Below the pieces are notes generated by a model. That model was not told the DNA's origin, made no database searches, and saw only the letters and a list, made by a program, of their open reading frames with translations. This document shows positions 21,867 through 33,192 of a DNA stretch of 64,000 nt, one piece after another. Position 1 is the first letter of the stretch, and every line of letters starts with the position of its first letter. The stretch is from assembly GCA_036936605.1 (NCBI GenBank), contig JAUPFV010000002.1, positions 130,308,376-130,372,375 on the forward strand. Direction: 5' to 3'. The DNA is from Limnanthes douglasii subsp. nivea (lineage: Eukaryota > Streptophyta > Magnoliopsida > Brassicales > Limnanthaceae). Both the position numbers and the translations under genes were made by a program.

Positions 21867-23620
21867 ATGGATACTGAAGCTCGTGGAGAGATCGAGACTA
21901 ATCCAACCAGGGATCTGAGTGGCGTTGAGTCTCGAGACCACCTGATGGAAAAACAAGTCACAAACGAAGGTAATGACCCTAATCGATATGCTGAGGAGCT
22001 ACTTGAGGAATAATTCTGGTCGCCAGACGCAAAGAACTGTTAGAAGATATCGAAAGGTTGAATGCGGAAAGGGAAGCCATGGTTAGTTCCTGGAAGGTCA
22101 GATCAGAGGTTCGATAAGAAAGAATCGAGGCTGATCAGATCGAAGATGCCATTCAACCTGGAGAAAAACAACGAAGAAGGAGCTGTCGACATTCCAAAAG
22201 GCGTGCCAGATCGGAATAAAAATATGAACCGTTAGAGTCTAGCGAGTACACTTCCTTAAGTTCTGATAAATATTCATCTTCAGACACGGATGCCAGGTAG
22301 AAATTAGATTGAAGGCAAATAGATTTGAAGACGCACAAGCATACCCATCGGACTAGTCGGAGAAGGAAGGAGTCCAGGAAGAAAGCCGATCCTGGTAAAA
22401 TAAAAATGTACTCCAGGGAGCAAGATAAGATAGGAAATGTTCGAGTCGAACATGTCAGTACTCAGAGACAACCTCAATCCAATAGTTATCATCAAGATTA
22501 TCGAGTCAGTAATCAGTTTACTTCTACGACTAAAGAAAGATTGTATACACCAACCAATGATGGTCCGAGGGGAGCGCTTACAAAGTCGGACACAACTGGA
22601 GGTCATCCCCTATCTCCCCGGAGATCCTCTCCAAGCATCTTTCCAAGTGGTTTGATATTTCCAAGCTGGAAAAGTTTGACATAATTCAGGATCTAGACAA
22701 CCACATTGAATTGTTCAAGAACTTTATGATCAATTACGATAACGACGACAAGTTGTTATGTAGAGCATTCTCTCAAACCTTCAAGAACGCTGCGTCCAAA
22801 TGGTATAATCGTATACCACAAGGATGTATAAAGAACTTCGACATGTTTTGGAGCATGTTCCGACAGCATTTTGTCATAAGCAAGAAATTTTGCGCAAACA
22901 AAGATACCATCATTTAATATAGGTAGAAAGTAGGAGAAAGCTTGAAAGAGTACATGAAATGCTTTATTTAGGTCAAGACGGACAAAGAATTTTGTGAAGA
23001 CAAGGTAACATTAGCTGTTTTTCGATTGGGTCTTCTTCCGGGGTAATGAAAGATAACATCGCAGAGACACAAGCGATGACATTCAGAGCACTCTTGGATC
23101 AAATAGAGAAAATGATCTTAGTTGAAGAAACTAGGGCCTCAGAGATAGAGTCCATGTCTCAATTCTATCAGGATCCGACCTTAGTAAGGGCCAGCACAAC
23201 GACGGTCAATATCCGATAACAAGCTTCACAATCGGTTACAACTGTCTGACCGTCAGCACAAGTACAAGCAGCGACCTAAACTTATCAGCGGGCAGTGCAA
23301 AACCAACAGTACGTACCGGCAGGACAAGCAACTCAACAATATGTTAGACTCATGTATATTAGGTGTGTTCGACCAGTATATTATGCTCATTTAACCGAGT
23401 GTGTGTCAACCATTTTTGAGAAGGCACGAGAAAATGTGCATTTTTGCAAGCCTTTCCCATTGTAGACTCCGAGGGAGCACAGGAAGAATAAGTATTGTCA
23501 GTTTCACGATGACATCGGGTATCACACGAAGGATTGCGTGACATTAAAGAAAGAAGTCCAGTAGCTGATATAGAATGGAAAGTTAGTTGATTTTATAAAA
23601 AAGAATGACATGGTTGCACC
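21867..23620 (+). pseudogene. gag remnant of element E
   Basis: Starts MDTEARGEIETNP. An acidic/basic N-terminal half is frameshifted several times. The gag core is at 22711-23040 (FKNFMINYDNDDKLLCRAFSQTF, then GESLKEYM), and a knuckle YCQFHDDIGYHTKDC lies near 23500. In-frame stops are frequent (for example after 22917). Homologous to the gag of elements B, C and D, but clearly a different subfamily. Confidence 0.8.
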
Positions 23621-26600
23621 AAAGCAAGAAGCTTATCAAAAGCAAGAAGGCACCAAGATGAAATCTGAGGCGGTTGACGAAGAATTTGTTGATGCGTTCG
23701 ATATAGCCGCAGAGTACCTTGATCCAAAGTCAGGCATGAAAAGTGTGAACATGGTAGAAGAACCGATCACTAGTGGAAATGTTAGTGAATTATGTGCATT
23801 TTTTTGAGTCACTAACCATATTCGGTGGAGATACAGTAGCAGGTATATCAAACTATTCTTGAAAGATACACATTGTAAGTCTGGCTAAGGAGTTAGAAGC
23901 AGGAGCCTCATCACACCTATACAAAAACCCATCACCAATTCTTTGTTTGGAGGATAACGACATGAGAGACATAGCTGGTCTGTATGAGGATGCAGTGGTG
24001 ATCGGAGCAGAGATAGCTAGAAATGAGATAAGAATTTTTTTGATTGATACAGGGAGCTTCGCTAACAGAATATTTATGACAACCTACAACCAGATAATGA
24101 ACCCACCAACAATCTTACGATCTGACCGAACGATAGTAGGATTCACCGGTGCGACCGCCGACGTAGTCGGATAATTCGAGGGAATGGTAGAGTTGGGTAG
24201 AGGGTCATTCAAGAAGATAGTCACAATACTATTTGTAGTGGTAGATGCCCCCGCGTCATACAATGCCATCTTTGGAAGGTCATGGTTGTCTAAGATGCAT
24301 GTTGTACCGTCTACTGTTCACCAGTGTTTGAAATATGTGGTGAGTAGTATTGTTGGAACGGTAAAAAATAGTCAAAATATGGCTAGGGAATGCTACAAAG
24401 CGGCATTGGCCCCCAAGCAGGTAAAGGAGGTTGGACTAAAAAAAGAATAGCAATCAGAGGGGCCTCCTGCGGATTCTGATTTTACTTACGATCCGAGGGA
24501 GTCCCCTGGGTTCATGATCGCTGATGAAGGCTTCGAGGATGATGCTTTTTGCCCCGGTAAAAGTATCAAGATTGGAACAAAGCTATCTCAAGAGGTAAAA
24601 TAAAGTTTACTCAAATTTATTTCAACCAAATTACATTTGTTTGCTTGGTGCACAAAAGATGTCACATGGGTCCCAGCAGATATCATCTGTCACACGTTAG
24701 CTATACGGAACAGTGTTCGTCTGATCATCCAAAATAGAAGATCTTTTTCTCAAGAGAAAACTGAAGCAATAATTATAGAGGTGGACCGTTTGACAAAAGT
24801 GGGCCACATCCGTGAATCACAATACCCGTTGTGGACGGCCAACCCGGTCTTGGTGAAAAATAAAAACGGAAAATGGTGGATCTGTGTGGACTTTACTGAT
24901 CTGAACATGGACTGCCCTAAAGATCATTCCCCAGTCCCCAAAATAGATCAATTGGTTGACTCAACATCCATAAATTGTTTACTGTCTTTTATGGATGCGT
25001 ACGCTGGGTACAATCAAATCAAGATGGACCCAAAGGATCAAAAGAGCACAACTTTCATTACCGGAAGGGGTCTCCACTGCTATAAGGTGATGCCATTCTG
25101 ACTAAAAAACGCAGGGGCAACATATCAGCGCTTAGTAAACAAAACTTTTGGGAGTCAGATTGGTCAAAATGTGGAAATTTATATCGATGACATGTTAGTT
25201 AAAATCCTTCGGGATGAGGATCATTTAGTTGACTTGGAAGAAACCTTTGCTAATTTAGCAAAGATAAATTTAAAGTTGAACCCGGAAAAGTGTACATTCG
25301 GGGTAAGATCCGGAAATATTTTAGGCTGCATAGTCAGTGAACAGGGTGTCGAAGCTAATCTGGTGCAGTTAAATGCTTTTGTGTTCCATGGATCCACAAA
25401 GAACGATCAAAGAGGTACAAATTCTAACTAGAAGGTTGGTTGCATTAAACAGGTTTATATCGAGGTCATCAGATAAATACGCCCCTTTCTTCCAGGTATT
25501 GAGGAAGGAAAACTGTTTTGATTGGACACATGAGTGTCAGACGCCTTTAATCACATCAAACAACATCTTTCGTCCCCGGAAATCTTGACAAAGTCACATC
25601 TGGAGGAGAAATTGTTCATTTATTCTAGGTAGTGTCCGATTTCGCGGTCAGCACGGTCTTAATCTGGGAAGAATAAAATATCCTGAGGCCGATCTACTAT
25701 GTAAGTAAGAGTCTTTTGGATACGAAAAAAAGGTACCTCAAATTAGAAAGTTAGCACTTGCACTAGTAACGTCCGCGTGAAAAATGAGGCCTTACTTTCA
25801 AGCTTATTCGGTTGTGGTACAAACATCTTTTCCCTTGAAAAATATGCTGCAAAGGCCCGATGTGTCGAGAAGAATGACAAAGTGGTTGGTAGAGCTTGGA
25901 GACTTTGACATTGAATTTGAACCACGAACTGCAATCAAAGCACAAACATTAGCTGATTTCTTGGTTGAATTTCATTCTAATCGGGATAACATGCATATTG
26001 AGGAAGAAATATCCAACCCATAATGGTTAGTCCGAACCGATAGGGGATCCAGCACATCTAGCTGCGGTGCAGGAGTACAATTGACTTCCCGGGAAGGTAT
26101 TGCGATGTACCAGGTCATTCGACTCAGGTTCCAAGCATCAAACAATGAGGCAGAGTATGAAGCGACTTTGGCTGGATTAAGACTTGCAAAAATTTGCGGA
26201 GCCAAAAGAGTCAAGTTGATAAATGATTCCCAACTATTGGTGAACCATGCTCTGGGGAGGTCAGAAGCGAGAAAATATCATTTAGTGAAGTACTTGGGGG
26301 TCTTGAAGGCTTTGACATTAGATTTTGAGGACGTCAGGTTCGAACATGCTCATAGGGCAAGGAATTCAGTGGGTTATTATTTGGCTAAGGTATCTTATTC
26401 CAACCCATGGATAGTCACCCAAGAAAGTCCATGAATCATTAAGGGGTCCGAACTGGTTGAATGAGGCATCAAAGATTTCCGAATTTCCACAACTCTAGTT
26501 AAAGATCAAAGAAGTGAGATACAAAGTTTTTAGTCCATGACATATTGCCAATTGAAAAAGCAATAGCTAAAAGAATATGGTTCAAAGCATACGGATACGT

Positions 26601-27740
26601 GGTACTTGGTGATGTACTATATAAGAATTATTTTAGTCGGCTTTACTTCGTTGTTTATGGAAGGATGACTCACAGTTGATACTTTCAGAGCTGCACGATG
26701 GGGAAGGATCCGCGCACTCTAGGTACAAAACACTGATACGAAGGGTTCTTATGGCTGGTTATTATTGGCTGACCATCTTAGCGGATGCCAAGAAGTTAGT
26801 AAAAAATTATGACACTTGCCAGCGATTTGCTAATTCAATCCATATGCACGGGGTTCCCCTCGAATCGATATCAGAATCTGTGCCTTTTGATCGATGGAGA
26901 ATCGACTTTATCGGACCACTTCCTATGGCCTTAGGAGGGCGCCAAACGATCACCGTCTATGTAGATTACTTCTTTAAATGGGTAGAGACTGAACCACTAG
27001 CAGGAACAAGAGCAAAAGATATGATAAAATTTATCATCTCCAACATTTGTTGTCGTTTTGGTGTACAAAGGAAGCTTACGATGGACAACGGCCCGTAGTT
27101 CGATAACAACAAAATGAGAGCTTTTTGTGCTTCCAAAGGAATACAACAGTATTTCTCAACGCCTTTCCACCCTCAAGCGAATGGCTTGGTTGAAGTAACC
27201 AATCGGACAATTTTGGATGGATTGAGGAAGAATTTGGAGGGTAAAGTTGGGAAATAGCCAGACTACCTACAAGAAGTGTTATGGGCTTATAGGACTACTC
27301 CTCGGACCGCCACGCATGACTCGCTCTTCGCACTTGTTTATAGAATGGACTCTGTAGTACCGTCGGAAACCTTGTTCCCATATTACAGGCTAAGTGAGTA
27401 TTCCGAGGAGGTAAATTACAAAGGATAACGCACCGAGCTGCATCTAATAGAAGAAAAGAGAAGAAGGTCACAATTAAACTCTTTACACTATCAGACTCTA
27501 ATGAGAAACCGGTATGCATCAAAAGTCAGAAGAAGAGAATTCGAGGTTGGGGACAAGGTTTTAAGAAAATTCTTCCTGCATACGAAATAAAAGATACTTG
27601 GAAAACTAGCTCCAAATTGGAAAGGTCCATACTCGGTAACAAAGAAGGTGAAACCAGGGACATACAGGCAAAAGGATAAGGAAGGGAGAGATCTTCCCCA
27701 CCCTTGAAACATTGAGCACCTCAAAGTCTACTTAGAGTGA
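23621..27740 (+). pseudogene. pol remnant of element E
   Basis: Protease keeps DTGS (LIDTGSFANRIF, about 24043-24075). RT is well preserved at 24700-25570: CVDFTDLNMDCPKDHSP, FMDAYAGYNQIKMDP, and YIDDMLVK near 25180. RNase H covers about 25600-25990 and archaeal RNase H about 26020-26400 (NNEAEYEATLAGLRLA, NDSQLLVNH). Integrase runs from about 26690 (HDGEGSAHSRYK, ...YDTCQRF) to 27740, with DNGP at 27084-27097. Stops and frameshifts separate most blocks. Confidence 0.85.
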
Positions 27741-27890
27741 ATGCGTGTCATGTAAAGATTTTCTTTATCAGTTTATTTAAGTATCGGTGGAAGACTCTTT
27801 CCTACTCTGGTGGCACGAGAAGGTTTTAATGAGGTGCCCTAATAGTTGACTTATATATTAAATTCCATCGCCTTCTTAAAATAACTCGCA

Positions 27891-28045
27891 GAAAGTTCAT
27901 CTTTTTGAACTCAAAACATACTCTAAAAATGTTTGGACTAGAAAGTTTATCTTTTTTAACTCAAAACATACTTAAAAAATGTTTGGACTAGAAAGTTCAT
28001 CTTTTTTTAACTCAAAACATACTCCAAAAAAGTTTGGACAAAGAA
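27891..28045 (+). repeat. 50-bp tandem array in element E (3 units)
   Basis: Three units of about 50 bp: GAAAGTTCATCTTTTT, then AACTCAAAACATACTC, then AAAAATGTTTGGACTA. The period is the same as in the arrays of elements A and F, although the sequence has drifted. Confidence 0.8.
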
Positions 28046-28240
28046 TTCATTTTTCAATCATAAGTAAAGAAATATCAGATAAACTAAGTCAAGGAAAAAA
28101 TGTTTTAATATAAGCATCGCACCAAAATCATTCTATATTAAGCCCTCACAACAGGAAGAAAATTGTAGATAAAATTGGGGTTCTTAGCAGGTTCCGGGTA
28201 TAAAAGTCAACAAAATAAATAAAGGAATATTCAGCTCTTG

Positions 28241-31200
28241 CTAGTCGGACGCGGAGTTTTCTTTAATACGTTCAGGGGAATCCGAATCCGACGACGAACT
28301 CTCGGAGTCATCACCGGATTCCAAGTTCTCCACGGATACGCCGACAAGACGATGCCTTTCTATGATCCGCGTCCAAAGACTACCGAGGTGCAGGTCATGA
28401 AACTTCTCGTGCATCTTCATCACCATAGCAGATCTCAGGTTGGCATCTATTTCTTTAAGACGAGTGTAGATACTAACTGCTTATTCGTCAAGGTGTTTCT
28501 TATGCTCGGCGTCAAAAAATTTCTTTAGAGATTCATTCTTCGCAGATAACTTCTCATTGTTTGCGACCGCATTCTCAAAATATACCTTTATTTTGCAATA
28601 AGACTCAAGGAGGTCGTCCACCACCATGTCGCGTTCGATATCTTTAGTGATAAAGGGAAATAATGGCAGCTAAGTGATCTTCAGAAGTCTTTTTTTCCTT
28701 AGCAAGTTCGTCCTCGACCCCCTTTAATTGGGTGGATACCTCTGATGTCTTGGCTAGCTCATCTATCAACTCTTTCACTTTATTTTTCAACTCATCTGCC
28801 TCGGAGGTCGAGGTCTCCACATGGGAAGATTTATCTGATTTCTTGACAAGCTCATCGCTTAAGTCTTTTACCTTGACATTTAACTGAGCCACCTCGGAGG
28901 TTAATCTCTTCACCTCAGCCCTTTTTAAAATAACCTCACTTTTATACCGGTCTTTGCGGTTAGCTTTGTGTTCGATGAGGGCAGCAGCGCGAAGCAACTC
29001 GTTCAACTCATTTGCGACGTAGTTGTTCTCATAGACATCAAAGTAAGATGAGGCAGGGGAGGGATACCTTCCTTATTCAGAGTCATTTTCTTGCGGTTTC
29101 CTTTGCTGAAGAACGAACTCCCCACCAGAATCCGAGTCGACCACTATGAATTTCTTTACAGGAGGCAAGCTTAGACAGATGGTATATTCACTCTCTCCCC
29201 CACTTCCAACCACCTTTTTCTGTTTCTATTCAACCGTGAATCTTTTTGGCCTCACAGCACTAGCTCGACCACGTGGCCTCACTTCAACGATATGGTCAGC
29301 CTCATTCAATTTATTTTCCTGGGGAAGGGCTGCAGGGATGGCCTGGGGGCCAGTTGGGACTTCTTGTTGTATTTCTGGTGACATTTCATCTTCTTGGAGG
29401 CCCACCTGAATTACATCTTGGGGGTCACCCTAAACATCCTTCGGGGGACCCTCCTGCATCTCACATTGGGGACCGTCATGAGCCTCGTGTTGAGAACCCC
29501 CTTGAGTGCTAACCCCATGCTCTTTGGGAGCATCGCTCTCTGAATCAGCATCCTCCTCGGTCTCATCTTCGCCCTCCTCGGGTTTTTCTACGTCTTGATG
29601 GATCGGAGCCCAAGCACGAGTAGGATGGTAGACTACATTATCTAAACACTCTAAGCATTTGAGGATGTCATCGTTTGGAGGAGGCACCATAAGCTTGGAT
29701 GTTGATTTTTTCTCACTTAGATTGCACCGCTAAAGGTTACTTTTGACAAAGTTCATTGGAAGGAAGCTTTAATAAAACTTGTGATCCCAATGCTCGCATG
29801 CCCAAGCACTTAACTTCTTAAAAATTTCTTTGGCCACTTTGGCATGGCGTTTAAAAGGGTTTAGAAATCCCTTCCATGGCTGTAAAAGAAAAAAGTTAGA
29901 ACCATCCGACTATGACCACTAAAAATAAACAGGTGAAGATACTTACCATGCCCGAACAATTTTAGTGTTAACCGATGTGGAAGGTCCTCAGAGTCCTTGA
30001 AGTCAGTCTCCCACAACCCGGATACGAAAATAAATTGTTGCTATCACTTCTTTTCCGCCTTTAAGAAATCTTTGATTACTTTGAGCTGCCTGGCAAAACC
30101 AAGAGAGTAGAACGGGTAGTGGGAATTTTTAGCCACACCTGAGATGGAGACAAGCTGCTCCATCATAAAGGCAATCTCAGAAAGTTTGGAGGCCATGATA
30201 CAAGCCATAAGTATGTACCACATGTTGGCTCCAGTCTGAGAAGGATACAATCCGATCAAGCGAAATTACTCAACCAAGGCAAGGTCAAGGGACATACGAA
30301 GGCCCCTGTTCATGAGCTCGGTATAAAGGACCAGTTCATTTTTCCGAGCAAACAACGGAGTCTCTCCGACGGTGGGGAACCGAATTGTGATGTTGTCCGG
30401 AATCCCCCAGCGATCTCTTAGTTTGACTTCCTCCATCGGATGAAAATACTTATACTTCACTCTATGCAATGCCAAAAGATTTTTTGACTCGATGCCACGA
30501 AGTTTGTCGCCTAGGATATCCTCTATTTTCAAGGGAAAGTCTATTGTTTGAGGAGAAGAAACGTGACTCGCCTCGGATAGTCCGGGAGGAGGAATGGTAG
30601 TAGGAACTTCTTGAAGAGGTTGCGCTTCGACCACCACCATATCAGGTCATTCTTGATCGTCGTCGGGTTCATCAACCAGATTTCTCTCTTGCAGTTCAGG
30701 GATGGATGTTAAATCTGGTTCAGGTCGGACTCCCATCTTCGAAGGTCTCCTAGGACTCACTTCTGGATTCGTTTGCGGAAACCCCTGTGGAATTACTTGG
30801 GGAGTCGCAGTTGAAAAATAAATCATTGTTCTAACAGACTTTATCGTCGGGTCGGGAGACCTTTTCCTTTTAGCAGCATCCTTAGTATCCTTTGCAGTCG
30901 ATTGTCCTCTCTCGTCATCCATTACTATGAAGTTAGAAGGTCTAAAAGGAATCTTAGAAGGTATTGCAGATGCAGAAGGGTCAACCCCGCAATCACAAGG
31001 GTGAGCTTGACCGGGGGACGAAGTAGCAAGGTTGAGGGAACGTTCGCGGATAGGAGACCAGTTATCACAAAAGGTTGACTCTCAAATTTCTGCATGTGAG
31101 GGATAATCTCTTACACTAGGGGATTTGCGTGCGTAAATTCGGTTGAAAATGTTAAACCACCTCCAGAGTTTATACCGTTCGAGGTTGACAAACTCGTCAG

Positions 31201-31258
31201 GCATGTAAATGCATAGCGAGAAGTTGTCCTTGAAACTTTCTCTCTCTATAACAAACAT
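28241..31258 (-). pseudogene. Antisense two-exon gene of element E
   Basis: Exon 1 runs 31258-29947 on the minus strand, starting MFVIERESFKDNF. It includes an RxPS-rich part (30922-30650) and the conserved domain (RDRWGIPDNITIRFP, LYTELMNRGLRMSLDLALVE, YPSQTGANMWYILMACIMASKLSEIAF). Exon 2 runs 29879-28241 with MEGISKPF, an SAWACEHWDHKFY block equivalent to NAWAAENWENRFH in element D, an acidic Gln/Glu-rich part, a coiled coil with repeated LKNKVKELIDELAK-like heptads (28640-29006), and a Ser/Asp tail. Frameshifts and stops break it. Confidence 0.7.
29880..29946 (-). other. GT-AG intron in the antisense gene of element E (67 bp)
   Basis: The minus-strand donor is CATG|GTAAGTATC and the acceptor TTTTCTTTTACAG|CCATGG, with a pyrimidine-rich tract before the AG. 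Joining gives H-A-M-E-G-I-S-K-P-F in phase 1, the same phase as in elements B, C and D. Confidence 0.75.
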
Positions 31259-31321
31259 TTTCGAATAAAAGATAGGTAGAAATTGAAAATGGGAAACCTT
31301 CACTTAAAGAAAGAAGTAAGT

Positions 31322-31328
31322 ATTTATA
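31322..31328 (-). promoter_or_regulatory. TATA box of the antisense gene (element E)
   Basis: TTTACTATAAATACT on the minus strand, about 70 bases upstream of the start codon at 31258. Confidence 0.6.
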
Positions 31329-31698
31329 GTAAAAGAATCAGAAGGTGAAAAGTTAAAGAATAACGGGCTTTTGACATGCTATCCTGTCACGAAACGTTCA
31401 AAAGACGTGTTGGCAAGATGGGTGAAAGCGTGACACGTATGCAGATGTGACGTTGCTGCCTAAAAAATCTTTGACTCGATAATAGTGAAGCAGGGGCATG
31501 CGAGCCTAAGGGAAATGATTACTTAGATGATGTCATCACGGCTGAAGATGAGGTCAGCAATACAAAAGGTTTCGATCTGAGTAAGCAATCATTAGCGAAC
31601 AAAGATTTCCGACCTGAGTAGACGATCACCAAGAGGCTAAGGTTTCCGACCTGAGTGGACAAGTACCGCGGCAATCCACACTCTGAGATCTGCGCTTG

Positions 31699-31712
31699 GA
31701 CTGGGGGGCTAC
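31699..31712 (+). promoter_or_regulatory. Polypurine tract of element E
   Basis: GACTGGGGGGCTAC directly before the 3' LTR; its G-run plus GCTAC end matches the tract of element C. Confidence 0.7.
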
Positions 31713-32114
31713 TGATAAGGAAAAGAAAATATAGGTGATAACTATGTAATTTATTCCAAGGATACGACCTAGGCTTGTATATTTAGTGGCCAATGATCAA
31801 AGTAAAGCAAACATTAGATATAGAGGGGTAAAATGATATACTCCAAGAACTTGTCTGTAAATATTCAAATAAGGGGGTGAGAAATCTACTTTAGTGATGG
31901 TAATTATGTAATTCTACTACATACCTTATTTACTATATAAAGGACATTCTCTTTTGGGAATAGGGGCCAATGATTAGTCAATTATTGTTACATTTATTGC
32001 TTTTGTATCTTTTCATTTCTACCAACCACTGATTTAATTGTTTGTTGTCACTTCATACGAATATTCTCTAGTCTGATCCTCTCCCGCGAATATTTCCACT
32101 TCTGAACTACACTA
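31713..32114 (+). repeat. 3' LTR of element E, right end truncated
   Basis: Aligns with 21364-21769 and then stops at GAACTACACTA; the last 20 or so bases of the 5' LTR (AGGATTTTCTGAGTTCATCA) are missing. The TATA box CTATATAAAGG is intact near 31933-31943. Confidence 0.87.
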
Positions 32115-33109
32115 TTAAATTAAATTTGTAAAAAATATATGTTGGTTTTATAATATCAATAACAAAAATAAAACATACATAATTACGTTTTAACAAAGCA
32201 TAACATAACCGAACATATTTTAATAAAATATTTTATATCATTGTCAATTATCAAAGAAAAAAAAGTAATATAATAGTGAAATTCATAACATAACATAAAA
32301 TACTTCGCTATAACATAATTTTTAAATATATAACATGAAAAAAGAAATATCACTTTCAGGGATAAATATAATTCATAAAACACTACCATGCCCCAAAGTG
32401 CATCATTTCGTTCTTCGAGTGACATGTAAATATATATATCATTATAATCATCTATAACCCTCATATAATTATCTTGGATGTACCCTTAATAGCATGTGAA
32501 TATTGGATTCCTTTGTTATTCACTTGTAAGGTTTATTGTGCCATGAGTAGTTGGGAATACAACATACCAAAAAGTCTTCTAAATTCAATTATCATAGTTG
32601 GTGTATGTAGTTTTACTTCTAAAACAGTCGCTCATCTTCGTACCTTCCTCATTTGTGAGTATAAAGAACTCAGTCTGATTACCCTAAACCAAATCGATCT
32701 AATCTAAAAGCGTATTGACATTTTTATCTCTCTTAACATTTTTTTCCTTGGAATGCACAATACAAACTGATATAACCAACTTAAACTATGTGGTCAAGAA
32801 TGTAAAACTTTGTCTTGTCTTTGAATCTAACAATGAAGTTCAACCATGATATAAGCTCGAATGTTTTGTTCGTCTAAAAATACTTATACAATTGGAATAT
32901 GAATTATAATATAGTAAATCTGTATTATCCTAGAAGTTTTCCTTAATAAATATATCAAATACAAAAATAAGAATATTAAAAAAATATATATTGTATCAAC
33001 CATAAGTGCTCGAGAACGAGTTAATTTAAATAAAAGATCCTCGTCGAACAATTTTCTTCCAACGCTTTGTTTCACCATAATCCACGCAGTGATGTATGAC
33101 ATTATGTTA

Positions 33110-33111
<2 letters not shown>
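32115..33111. other. AT-rich spacer, no gene recognised
   Basis: Short open frames exist on both strands (for example 32474-32707 plus), but I recognise no domain, and the composition is that of AT-rich non-coding DNA. No LTR or terminal repeat seen. Confidence 0.5.

Positions 33112-33192
<81 letters not shown>
33112..33192. repeat. Compound (AT)n(GT)n microsatellite
   Basis: About 58 bases of AT followed by about 24 bases of TG. Confidence 0.97.

Larger units (their letters stand above)
21364..32114 (+). mobile_element. Full-length, older Tat-lineage element E (about 10.75 kb)
   Basis: LTRs at both ends, a PBS-like site, gag-pol on the plus strand, a 50-bp tandem array, an antisense two-exon gene and a polypurine tract. 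A hand comparison of the LTRs gives about 38 differences in about 400 bp (roughly 90% identity), so it is several times older than element B if rates are equal. The 3' LTR lacks its last 20 or so bases and no target duplication is found, so the right end has been eroded. Many stops occur throughout. Confidence 0.9.

Noticed and set aside
32474..32707. 77-residue plus-strand frame in the AT-rich spacer
   Set aside because: No recognisable domain, no gene context; length is within chance for this composition.
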